DNA from: an uncultured Sneathia sp.
GTDB taxonomy: Bacteria > Fusobacteriota > Fusobacteriia > Fusobacteriales > Leptotrichiaceae
Length of the DNA: 32,619 nucleotides
NCBI GenBank assembly: GCA_902494065.1
Contig: CABURZ010000004.1
Span: forward strand, 1-32,619
Direction of reading: 5' to 3'
Shown: one piece after another, positions 26,907 to 32,619 of the stretch
How positions within the stretch are numbered: the stretch's first letter is position 1
Layout: each line of letters begins with the position of its first letter
Program-made: the position numbers and the translations under genes
Notes under the pieces: model-generated
Told to the model about the DNA's origin: nothing
Databases searched by the model: none
Seen by the model: only the letters and a program-made list of their open reading frames with translations

Positions 26907-26998
26907 TTCTAGTATTTGGCAGCATTTTATTCTAGTATTTAGCAACTTTTTATTAAAGTGTTTGGCAATATTTTGTTAAAGTATTTGATAATTTATTG
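26907..26998. repeat. Four tandem 23-bp degenerate repeats
   Basis: Units run 26907-26929, 26930-26952, 26953-26975 and 26976-26998, each exactly 23 bp. The shared core is AGTRTTTGGCAA, for example AGTATTTGGCAGCATTTTA in unit one and AGTGTTTGGCAATATTTTG in unit three; units one and two begin TTCT, three and four TTAA. A partial unit (ATAGTGTTTAA) precedes unit one. The period is not a multiple of three and no reading frame uses it. The stretch 26892-27088 contains this array and the promoter below, and nothing else that I can see. Confidence 0.85.
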
Positions 26999-27021
26999 TT
27001 TTTGATTTGTGGAATTTATGC

Positions 27022-27054
27022 TTGACAAAATTTATGGGGGGGGGGAGATATAAT
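27022..27054 (+). promoter_or_regulatory. Promoter with G10 tract in a 21-bp spacer (putative phase-variable switch)
   Basis: A perfect -35 TTGACA (27022-27027) and a perfect -10 TATAAT (27049-27054) are separated by 21 bp, of which 27036-27045 are ten consecutive G's. The usual spacing is 16-18 bp. Loss of three to five G's would restore it. Such a G run is striking in DNA this AT-rich. It lies just before the small genes at 27089 and 27243. Confidence 0.8.
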
Positions 27055-27088
27055 TGGTTATAATTATGAAAGAAAGGTGAAGTTGGAT

Positions 27089-27223
27089 ATGGGAAAATGG
27101 TGTATTAGACTTAGAGATAGACAAACGGGTACAACAACTAGTGTTTGGATAGAAGCAAATGGTAGCAATGATGCAAAAGCTAAAGCTATTGAAAAATATG
27201 GTATCTCTTATGAAATTTTGTAA
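27089..27223 (+). CDS. 44-residue hypothetical protein behind the poly-G promoter
   Basis: This small soluble protein starts MGKWCIRLRDRQTGTTTSV, continues with WIEANGSNDAKAKAIEKYG and ends ISYEIL. It has an alternating strand pattern, then a short helix and a final strand, as in a tiny alpha/beta fold. I do not recognise the family. ATG 27089 has AAGGTGA about 8 bp upstream (27074-27080); an in-frame TTG at 27083 is an alternative. It is the first gene after the G-tract promoter and precedes a DUF1232-like gene by 19 bp. Confidence 0.65.
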   Translation: MGKWCIRLRDRQTGTTTSVWIEANGSNDAKAKAIEKYGISYEIL

Positions 27224-27242
27224 TTGAAGGTTGTGTGGGAAT

Positions 27243-27386
27243 ATGAGTAAATTTTGGATAATAGTTTTGATGATAATATATGTTGTATCACCATTAGACA
27301 TTATACCTGATGTAGTGCCTGTTGCAGGACAAGCTGATGATTTAGCTGTGATAATAGCAGCATTAATTGCTGCATCTAAAAAATAA
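27243..27386 (+). CDS. 47-residue DUF1232 (YkvA-like) membrane peptide
   Basis: The peptide begins with a hydrophobic helix (FWIIVLMIIYVVSPLDIIPD) and continues VVPVAGQADDLAVIIAALIAA. The segment SPLDxIPDxxPxxGxxDDLAVI is the core signature of DUF1232/YkvA proteins, here almost alone without the flanking parts of longer members. Function of the family is unknown. It probably shares the poly-G promoter with the gene 19 bp upstream; a hairpin follows the stop. Confidence 0.75.
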   Translation: MSKFWIIVLMIIYVVSPLDIIPDVVPVAGQADDLAVIIAALIAASKK

Positions 27387-27393
27387 ATTTTTA

Positions 27394-27429
27394 TGTGGAA
27401 TTTTTTAAATAAAGTTCCACAATTTTTTA
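27394..27429 (+). terminator. Probable terminator after the DUF1232 gene
   Basis: TGTGGAA (27394-27400) pairs with TTCCACA (27415-27421), and the loop's T and A runs can extend the stem. The sequence AATTTTTT follows. It may end or attenuate the poly-G promoter transcript before the 27450 gene. Confidence 0.65.
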
Positions 27430-27449
27430 CTATTTAGAAAGGAATGAAT

Positions 27450-27779
27450 ATGGAGTTTAAGGATTTAATTATAGATTTTGGAAAACATATGTTAAGACGT
27501 ATAGCGAAAGATTTTAAAAGTGGTAAATTGACAGAAGAGTTATTGGAAGCAAAACAAAAAACTCAAGTAGAAAGAGGTGAAATTGAAGAAAGTTGGGAAA
27601 CAGAATGTAAAATACAAGAATTAAGACAAAATCGTTTAGAAAGAGAAAGACAACAACAAATTGAAAAACAAAATAAAATTAGAGAATTAAGTATGCAAAT
27701 TATGGAACATAAAAAAGAAGGAAATTATGAAGAAGTAAAAAACTTAGAGAAAGAAATAGAAAATATAAGAAAAAATTAA
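27450..27779 (+). CDS. Coiled-coil hypothetical protein, 109 residues
   Basis: The family is not recognised. The first 30 residues are amphipathic (MEFKDLIIDFGKHMLRRIAK); the remainder is strongly charged and predicted coiled coil, rich in Glu, Lys, Gln and Arg (RLERERQQQIEKQNKIREL). ATG 27450 is preferred, because AAAGGA (27438-27443) gives 6-bp spacing; ATG 27444 touches that site. No promoter of its own is clear, so it may be reached by readthrough of the hairpin at 27394. A terminator follows. Confidence 0.65.
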   Translation: MEFKDLIIDFGKHMLRRIAKDFKSGKLTEELLEAKQKTQVERGEIEESWETECKIQELRQNRLERERQQQIEKQNKIRELSMQIMEHKKEGNYEEVKNLEKEIENIRKN

Positions 27780-27787
27780 ATGTATGA

Positions 27788-27837
27788 AATAGTATTAAAG
27801 ATAAATTTAAATAATATCAGTAATGCTATTTTTTTTA
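27788..27837 (+). terminator. Terminator with long loop before clpB
   Basis: AATAGTATTA (27788-27797) pairs with TAATGCTATT (27821-27830) over 10 bp with one G-U, around a loop of 23 bases, and leads into a T run to 27836. The loop is longer than usual. Confidence 0.6.
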
Positions 27838-27838
27838 T

Positions 27839-27867
27839 TTGACAAATTTATTAAAAGGTGATATCAT
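27839..27867 (+). promoter_or_regulatory. clpB promoter
   Basis: A perfect TTGACA (27839-27844) and TATCAT (27862-27867) are exactly 17 bp apart. Transcription would start near 27874, at the edge of the CIRCE-like operator. Confidence 0.78.
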
Positions 27868-27874
27868 ACAATTA

Positions 27875-27901
27875 CTAGCAGTTAAATGTGTTGAGTGCTA
27901 A
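27875..27901 (+). promoter_or_regulatory. CIRCE-like HrcA operator
   Basis: The right arm GAGTGCTAA (27893-27901) is a perfect match to the CIRCE consensus. After a 9-base spacer the left arm CTAGCAGTT (27875-27883) matches TTAGCACTC at six of nine positions. Location directly after the promoter suits repression by HrcA, with release on heat shock. Confidence 0.75.
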
Positions 27902-27919
27902 TTGATAGGGAGTGATATT

Positions 27920-30412
27920 ATGGATAATAAATATACAGAAAAAGCAATGAAAGCGTTGAGTGAAGGACAAAATTTTGCCATTAATGCAAATAATAGTGAA
28001 TATAAAGTGGAGCATTTATTACTAGCACTAATAGGACAACCTGATGGACTTATACCAAACATTTTAAACAGATTAGGATATAATGTAAATAGCTTGCAAA
28101 GAGAATTAAGCAATATGATAGCTAAATTTCCTAAAGTTCAAGGTGGAAATATTAGTTTAAGCAATGAATTATCAAGAGTATTAGTCGATTCTACAAGATA
28201 TATGTCAAAAATGGGAGATGAATATATTAGTGTAGAACATATATTTTTATCAATTATGGATAATACAAATATATTAAAAAATTTTGGTGTAGATAAGCAA
28301 AAATTTTTAGACTTATTGAACAAAATTAGAGGAGGTAAACACGTTATGAGTGAAAATCCAGAAAGTACATATGAAGTTTTAGAAAAATACGGTAAAGATT
28401 TAGTTGAATTAGTAAAACAAGGTAAAATAGATCCTATTATAGGTCGTGATGAAGAAATACGTAGATCGGTTCAAATATTATCTAGAAGAAATAAGAATAA
28501 TCCTATACTAATAGGAGAACCTGGAGTTGGTAAAACAGCAATAGTGGAAGGTATAGCATGGAGAATAGTTAAAGGAGATATACCTGAATCATTAAAGAAT
28601 AAAAAGATATTTAGTCTTGATATGGGGGCTTTAATATCTGGGGCTAAGTATAGGGGTGAATTTGAAGAAAGATTAAAAGCTGTTATTAATACGCTAGAAG
28701 AATCAAAAGGTCAAATTATCCTATTTATAGATGAAGTTCATAATATAGTAGGAGCAGGATCTAGTGAAGGAAGTATGGATGCTTCTAACTTATTAAAACC
28801 TATGCTTGCAAGGGGAGAAATAAAGGTTATAGGTGCTACAACCTTAGATGAATATAGAAAATATATAGAAAAAGATGCTGCATTAGAGCGTAGATTTCAA
28901 CCAGTATTAGTTAATGAGCCAAGTATAGATGAATCAATATCTATTTTAAGAGGATTAAAAGAAAAATTTGAACAATTCCATGGTATAAGAATTACAGATA
29001 ATGCTCTAGTTTCAGCAGTTAAATTATCTGATAGATACATTACAGATAGATATTTACCAGATAAAGCTATTGACTTATTAGATGAAGCAAGTGCAAAATT
29101 AAAAACTGAAATTAATTCAATGCCAACTGAATTAGATGAATTAACTAGACAAGTAACACAACTAGAAATAGAAAGACAAGCATTGAAAAAAGAAGATGAT
29201 GAAGTAAGTATTAAAAGATTAACTGATCTTGAAAAAGATTTAGCTCAAAAGAAAGACAAACAAAAAGAAATGATGTCTCAATGGGAAAAAGAAAAAAATT
29301 CTGTTGAAGAAATTAAAAAATTGCAACAAGAAATAGAAAAGGCAAAGCTTGATTTAGATAATTATAGTACAAGAAATATTGACTATGAAAAAGCAGGACA
29401 GTTAAAATATCAAACTATACCACAATTACAAGCAAAATTAGAGGAATTAAAGAATAAATCAGATCAAAAATTAGTTTCACAAATGATAACTGAAGATGAA
29501 ATAGCACAAGTTATAGCTGCATGGACACATATTCCTGTTACAAAATTAATGGAAGGTGAAAAGGAAAAATTATTAAATCTTGATAAAAATATAGAAAAGC
29601 GTGTAGTTGGACAAGATGAAACAGTTAAAAAGGTATATGAAACTATTTTAAGATCGCGTGCAGGATTAAAAGATCCTAACCGTCCCATAGGTTCATTTAT
29701 ATTCTTAGGGCCAACTGGTGTTGGTAAAACTTATCTTGCTAAAACATTAGCATACAATTTGTTTGACGATGAAAATAATATGATAAGAATAGATATGAGT
29801 GAATATATGGATAAATTTAGTACATCAAGATTAATTGGGGCTGCTCCTGGTTATGTAGGATATGAAGAAGGTGGACAATTAACAGAAGCAGTTAGAAGAA
29901 AACCATATTCAGTAATACTGTTTGATGAAATAGAAAAAGCTCACCCTGAAGTATTTAATTTATTGCTACAAGTATTAGATGATGGTAGATTGACTGATAA
30001 TAAAGGTAAGGTTGTAAGCTTTAAAAATACTATTATAATCATGACATCTAACTTAAAAGAAGAAGATTTAAAATTCCATTTCAAACCAGAATTTTTAAAT
30101 AGAATAGATGAAATTTCAGTATTTAATAGTTTAAATAAAGCTGATTTAGGTAAAATAATAGTTAAGGAATTAGAAGAAATCAATACATTATTACAAGATA
30201 AATTTATTACCATAAAATATGATGATAAAGTGATAGAATATATAATAGACAAGGCTTATGATAAAGAATATGGAGCAAGACCTATTAGAAGATATGTTCA
30301 AAGAAATATTGAAACTAGCTTATCAAAAATGTTGTTAGAAAATAGAATACCTAATAATTCGGTAGTTTCTATTACTGTTGAAAATAATGAATTGAAATAT
30401 GATGTTAAATAA
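27920..30412 (+). CDS. clpB: ATP-dependent disaggregase ClpB
   Basis: ClpB threads proteins out of aggregates with the help of DnaK. The 830 residues contain the N-domain (1-140), NBD1 with Walker A GEPGVGKT (about 200) and ERRFQPV, the coiled-coil middle domain (about 395-520), and NBD2 with Walker A GPTGVGKT (about 598), Walker B VILFDEIEKAH and the finger arginine in FLNRID. ATG 27920 follows AGGGAG (27907-27912); TTG 27902 lies in the operator and is unlikely. NBD2 is about 25 residues shorter than usual between sensor MTSN and FKPEF. An internal start for a short form is seen at 28346. Confidence 0.95.
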   Translation: MDNKYTEKAMKALSEGQNFAINANNSEYKVEHLLLALIGQPDGLIPNILNRLGYNVNSLQRELSNMIAKFPKVQGGNISLSNELSRVLVDSTRYMSKMGDEYISVEHIFLSIMDNTNILKNFGVDKQKFLDLLNKIRGGKHVMSENPESTYEVLEKYGKDLVELVKQGKIDPIIGRDEEIRRSVQILSRRNKNNPILIGEPGVGKTAIVEGIAWRIVKGDIPESLKNKKIFSLDMGALISGAKYRGEFEERLKAVINTLEESKGQIILFIDEVHNIVGAGSSEGSMDASNLLKPMLARGEIKVIGATTLDEYRKYIEKDAALERRFQPVLVNEPSIDESISILRGLKEKFEQFHGIRITDNALVSAVKLSDRYITDRYLPDKAIDLLDEASAKLKTEINSMPTELDELTRQVTQLEIERQALKKEDDEVSIKRLTDLEKDLAQKKDKQKEMMSQWEKEKNSVEEIKKLQQEIEKAKLDLDNYSTRNIDYEKAGQLKYQTIPQLQAKLEELKNKSDQKLVSQMITEDEIAQVIAAWTHIPVTKLMEGEKEKLLNLDKNIEKRVVGQDETVKKVYETILRSRAGLKDPNRPIGSFIFLGPTGVGKTYLAKTLAYNLFDDENNMIRIDMSEYMDKFSTSRLIGAAPGYVGYEEGGQLTEAVRRKPYSVILFDEIEKAHPEVFNLLLQVLDDGRLTDNKGKVVSFKNTIIIMTSNLKEEDLKFHFKPEFLNRIDEISVFNSLNKADLGKIIVKELEEINTLLQDKFITIKYDDKVIEYIIDKAYDKEYGARPIRRYVQRNIETSLSKMLLENRIPNNSVVSITVENNELKYDVK
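28329..28348 (+). promoter_or_regulatory. Internal ribosome binding site and start for a short ClpB form
   Basis: GAGGAGGT (28329-28336) precedes an in-frame ATG at 28346 by 9 bases, at codon 143, the border of the N-domain and NBD1. E. coli ClpB makes an N-domain-less form from an internal GTG at the same place. The purines also encode the conserved RGG, so the match may be partly imposed by the protein. Confidence 0.55.
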
Positions 30413-30416
30413 GGGA

Positions 30417-30447
30417 AAAAATCTGGGAGTATACCTCCCAGATTTTT
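30417..30447. terminator. Bidirectional terminator between clpB and the 2H gene
   Basis: AAAAATCTGGGAG (30417-30429) and CTCCCAGATTTTT (30435-30447) form a perfect 13-bp stem with loop TATAC. Flanking A and T runs serve both convergent genes. Confidence 0.9.
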
Positions 30448-31093
30448 ATTTAACTTCTTTAAAATATATAATATCTTTTGCTTGACCAAGATCGTCAACT
30501 TGTGCAATACCTATACCAGTTATTTTTGATTTAAAGGGTTTAAATACATATTGTTTTTGGAAAGCTAGAATATTTTCTTCTTTTTGCGGTGTAAGTAAAG
30601 TTATATGTGGATCAAAGTTTGAAAATACATTAGGTGAACCATAAGTCATAAATGAATTTGCCTTTGCAGGTATAGACTTAGCCCAGTCTGGAACTTTTGC
30701 ATCCATAGCTCTTATGGGTAGTAATCTTGCTGTGATTTCATCAGCTAATGCTTGTATTTCGTGAGATTTTATTGCATCTAACATTAACCAATTTCCACCA
30801 GTTTTTCGTATATTATAGAATTCTAGTTCTATGGGGCTATAATTTTTTGCAACATCGTCAACAACATTTTTTATTTTATCTAAAGCTTCTTTTTTATATT
30901 CAGTCAAATAAAGAGTTACATGTATTTGGTATCCTTTATCGTATAAAGTAGATATATTTTGCTTGTTTAATCCTTTAGATATAGATTGAACATTTCTAGT
31001 TGCAACATCATCCATTTTAACAAATACGTTATAATTCACATTTGCAAATATATAGCTAGATATTAATAAAATTAAAAATATAATTTTTTTCAT
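30446..31093 (-). CDS. Secreted 2H phosphoesterase-like protein (LigT/2'-5' RNA ligase superfamily)
   Basis: The 215-residue protein has an N-terminal signal (MKKIIFLILLISSYIFA, cut probably after Ala17) and the two HxT motifs that define 2H phosphoesterases: H58-V-T60 in YQIHVTLYL and H163-I-T165 in DPHITLLTP. The superfamily opens cyclic phosphates or cleaves 2'-5' phosphodiester bonds; most members are cytosolic, so export is unusual. It starts 4 bp after the aphA stop and so is co-expressed with a secreted phosphatase, which suggests joint use of external nucleotides. The true substrate is unknown. Confidence 0.8.
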   Translation of the reverse strand: MKKIIFLILLISSYIFANVNYNVFVKMDDVATRNVQSISKGLNKQNISTLYDKGYQIHVTLYLTEYKKEALDKIKNVVDDVAKNYSPIELEFYNIRKTGGNWLMLDAIKSHEIQALADEITARLLPIRAMDAKVPDWAKSIPAKANSFMTYGSPNVFSNFDPHITLLTPQKEENILAFQKQYVFKPFKSKITGIGIAQVDDLGQAKDIIYFKEVK

Positions 31094-31097
31094 AATA

Positions 31098-31817
31098 TCA
31101 CCATGCAGAATTAATTAAAACTTCTTCTCCATATCCACCATTTAATTTTTGAGGATTAGTTGAGTTAGGAGCACGTTGCACTCTTATACCTCTTATTCCT
31201 AATTCTCTTGCTGCTAGAATATCGTCATCACTATCTCCATAGTGTATAGATACATTGTGTTTTTTTATGTAGAATGATTTATCATATTTAAATCCACCAG
31301 TTGGTGTATCAGCTGTATATTCTACATAAACTTCATAAGGTAAATTAAAGAATCTCTTTAAAGTTTTAGATAATTTTGTTGAAGTATAATTTTTATCTTT
31401 AGAATGTTTAGTTCTTCCAGTTATAAAGAAAATTCTATCTCCTCTTTTTAAGTGCATATTTATTAAATCTTGTGCAGATTGTTTAGGAATAGAGTGTTCA
31501 TCACCCATTTTTGCTACGTAATCCCAGTATTTTTGGTTGAATAAATAGCTTACTGGATTTTTAGCATCAGTTTGGAAGTAATCTTGTCCATATTTAAAGT
31601 ATCCACTTGAATGAAGTAGAGTATCATCAATGTCAAAACTTACATTTATAGGTGGCATACCAGCTAAGCTATTTTTAATATCTTCTACTGAAACAAAGTG
31701 TATAGCTTTTTGAACATTTTCAGTAGTATAGAAACCTTGATGAGTATAAGGTACTTTTGGACCTTTAGCAACAGCAATTGTAGCAGTTAGTAATAATAAA
31801 AGACTTAATTTTTTCAT
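31098..31817 (-). CDS. aphA: Class B acid phosphatase (AphA), periplasmic HAD enzyme
   Basis: AphA releases phosphate from nucleotides and other monoesters in the periplasm. Of 239 residues, the first 17 are a signal peptide ending AVA. The protein then shows FVSVEDIKNSLAG, the HAD nucleophile motif FDIDDT (Asp62, Asp64), KRGDRIFFITGR (motif II with the TGR), and YGDSDDDILAARELG (motif IV). The end GEEVLINSAW matches E. coli AphA. AGGAGG lies before the ATG. It heads a two-gene operon with the 2H protein. Confidence 0.94.
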   Translation of the reverse strand: MKKLSLLLLLTATIAVAKGPKVPYTHQGFYTTENVQKAIHFVSVEDIKNSLAGMPPINVSFDIDDTLLHSSGYFKYGQDYFQTDAKNPVSYLFNQKYWDYVAKMGDEHSIPKQSAQDLINMHLKRGDRIFFITGRTKHSKDKNYTSTKLSKTLKRFFNLPYEVYVEYTADTPTGGFKYDKSFYIKKHNVSIHYGDSDDDILAARELGIRGIRVQRAPNSTNPQKLNGGYGEEVLINSAW

Positions 31818-31845
31818 AAATCCTCCTAAATTGTTTGATATTAAG

Positions 31846-31873
31846 AGTTTACCTCAAAAAAAAGATTAGTCAA
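31846..31873 (-). promoter_or_regulatory. Possible aphA promoter
   Basis: On the minus strand TTGACT (31868-31873) and TAAACT (31846-31851) are 16 bp apart. The spacer contains a T8 run. The -10 matches four of six bases, so this is tentative. Confidence 0.45.
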
Positions 31874-31882
31874 TAAAAATAT

Positions 31883-31908
31883 AAAAAAAAATAGATTTTT
31901 CAATCTAT
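31883..31908 (-). terminator. Terminator after tRNA-Gln
   Basis: Read on the minus strand, ATAGATT and AATCTAT pair (31902-31908 with 31891-31897) around GAAA, followed by eight T's. It lies directly past the tRNA-Gln CCA end. Confidence 0.8.
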
Positions 31909-31916
31909 CATAAATA

Positions 31917-31991
31917 TGGTTGGGCTGGCTGGATTCGAACCAACGCATGGTGGAGTCAAAGTCCACTGCCTTACCGCTTGGCTACAGCCCA
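31917..31991 (-). tRNA. tRNA-Gln (anticodon TTG)
   Basis: 75 bases with the 3' CCA encoded. The acceptor stem is TGGGCTG/CAGCCCA, the anticodon stem GTGGA/TCCAC with loop CTTTGAC gives TTG for CAA, and the T arm has GTTCGAAT. The T1-A72 first pair is typical of tRNA-Gln. Confidence 0.95.
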
Positions 31992-32005
31992 ATAAATGAC
32001 TATTA

Positions 32006-32359
32006 TTAAAATAGTCCAGGAATCTTAATTCCGCCTGTTACAGTTTCCATTTCAGATTCAGCTAATGCATCAGCTTTTGCTGTAACTTCTTTTATAGCAG
32101 TTAAGATTAAGTTTTCTAACTCAGAAGCATCTTTATTTTGAGCAGCTTCTGATATAATATCATTATTAATCTTAATTTCTACTATTTCTTTTTGTCCATT
32201 TGCACGAACAACAATTTGTCCACCAGCAACAGAGTGTTCTATTATTTTATCCTTTAATCCATCTTGGATTTGAAGCATAGCTTCTTGCATTTGTTTAGCT
32301 CTTTTAATAATATCTACTTGGCTTGTAGAAGAATTAGAAGATTTAATCTTTCTAACCAT
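32006..32359 (-). CDS. ybaB: YbaB/EbfC family nucleoid-associated protein
   Basis: This 117-residue member of the small DNA-binding YbaB family has DIIKRAKQMQEAMLQIQDGL as the first helix, the strand GGQIVVRANGQKEIVEIKIN, and a C-terminal LTAIKEVTAKADALAESEM followed by TGGIKIPGLF. This is the classic pattern, with a short basic and serine-rich N-terminal extension. It lies between tRNA-Tyr and tRNA-Gln on the same strand; GGGAGGA precedes the ATG only 25 bp after the tRNA-Tyr end, so it is probably read from the tRNA transcript. The family is often found next to dnaX and recR, which are not seen here. Confidence 0.92.
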   Translation of the reverse strand: MVRKIKSSNSSTSQVDIIKRAKQMQEAMLQIQDGLKDKIIEHSVAGGQIVVRANGQKEIVEIKINNDIISEAAQNKDASELENLILTAIKEVTAKADALAESEMETVTGGIKIPGLF

Positions 32360-32383
32360 AATTCCTCCCTTTAAAAAAAAAGA

Positions 32384-32468
<85 letters not shown>

Positions 32469-32475
32469 GTTTAAG

Positions 32476-32551
<76 letters not shown>

Positions 32552-32555
32552 ATAA

Positions 32556-32619
32556 TGGCGGAAGTGACGAGACTTGAACTCGCGACATCTTGCGTGACAG
32601 GCAAGCACTCTAACCAACT
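32556..32619 (-). tRNA. tRNA-Asp (anticodon GTC), 5' end cut by window edge
   Basis: The 3' 64 bases are present: encoded CCA, discriminator G, acceptor strand CACTTCC, T arm, and anticodon stem CTTGC/GCAAG with loop CTGTCAC. About 13 bases of the 5' acceptor and D arm lie beyond the window. Confidence 0.92.

Noticed and set aside
26907..26998. CRISPR array
   Set aside because: The 23-bp units are directly adjacent with no spacers, and no cas gene is present.
27032..27301. Minus-strand open frame of 89 residues
   Set aside because: It ends in prolines encoded by the G tract and opposes two better-supported small genes; no ribosome binding site.
26598..27837. Insertion sequence or prophage at the accessory patch
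   Set aside because: No transposase, integrase, terminal inverted repeats or duplicated target site could be found.

Overview
The window is very AT-rich, densely packed bacterial DNA, and mostly chromosomal housekeeping. It carries a sodium-type V-ATPase operon, HrcA/CIRCE-type control of clpB, secreted proteins with signal peptides including a class B acid phosphatase (which points to a Gram-negative envelope), and many short overlapping operons with TTG and GTG starts behind strong ribosome binding sites. Together these suggest a fusobacterium, most likely of the Leptotrichiaceae (Sneathia/Streptobacillus/Leptotrichia type). That assignment is inference from gene content and composition, not a database match.

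Layout. 1-3473 (+): the tail of a truncated gene, a lysine riboswitch with a legible terminator/antiterminator switch, a fused substrate-binding/permease ABC importer gene, its ATPase, and a DUF4143-type ATPase destroyed by an internal deletion. 3497-5322 (-): ribosomal protein S1 behind an HPr-like phosphocarrier. 5449-10294 (+): small membrane protein, thiI, YihY-family protein, rmuC and two half-size chromate-type transporters. 10358-14419 (+): yitT-like gene, DUF1858 protein, XRE regulator, glmM, methyltransferase and a small two-helix membrane protein. 14494-26572 (+): one 12-kb run, lysC-dapA-dapF-asd followed with translational overlap by nine V-ATPase genes. 26598-27837: an accessory patch with a second DUF4143 remnant, four 23-bp tandem repeats, a promoter whose spacer contains ten G's, and three small genes. 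27839-30412 (+): clpB with a promoter and CIRCE-like operator. 30446-32619 (-): aphA plus a secreted 2H phosphoesterase-like gene, and a tRNA cluster (Asp, Thr, Tyr, then ybaB, then Gln).

How it works together. The importer is predicted to be turned off by lysine, whereas the lysine/diaminopimelate biosynthetic genes have their own simple promoter without a riboswitch and are joined to the ATPase that would energise the membrane with sodium. The most unusual local signal is the poly-G promoter at 27022-27054. Its -35 and -10 boxes are perfect but held 21 bp apart by a G10 tract, as expected of a slipped-strand phase-variable switch over two tiny genes of unclear role.
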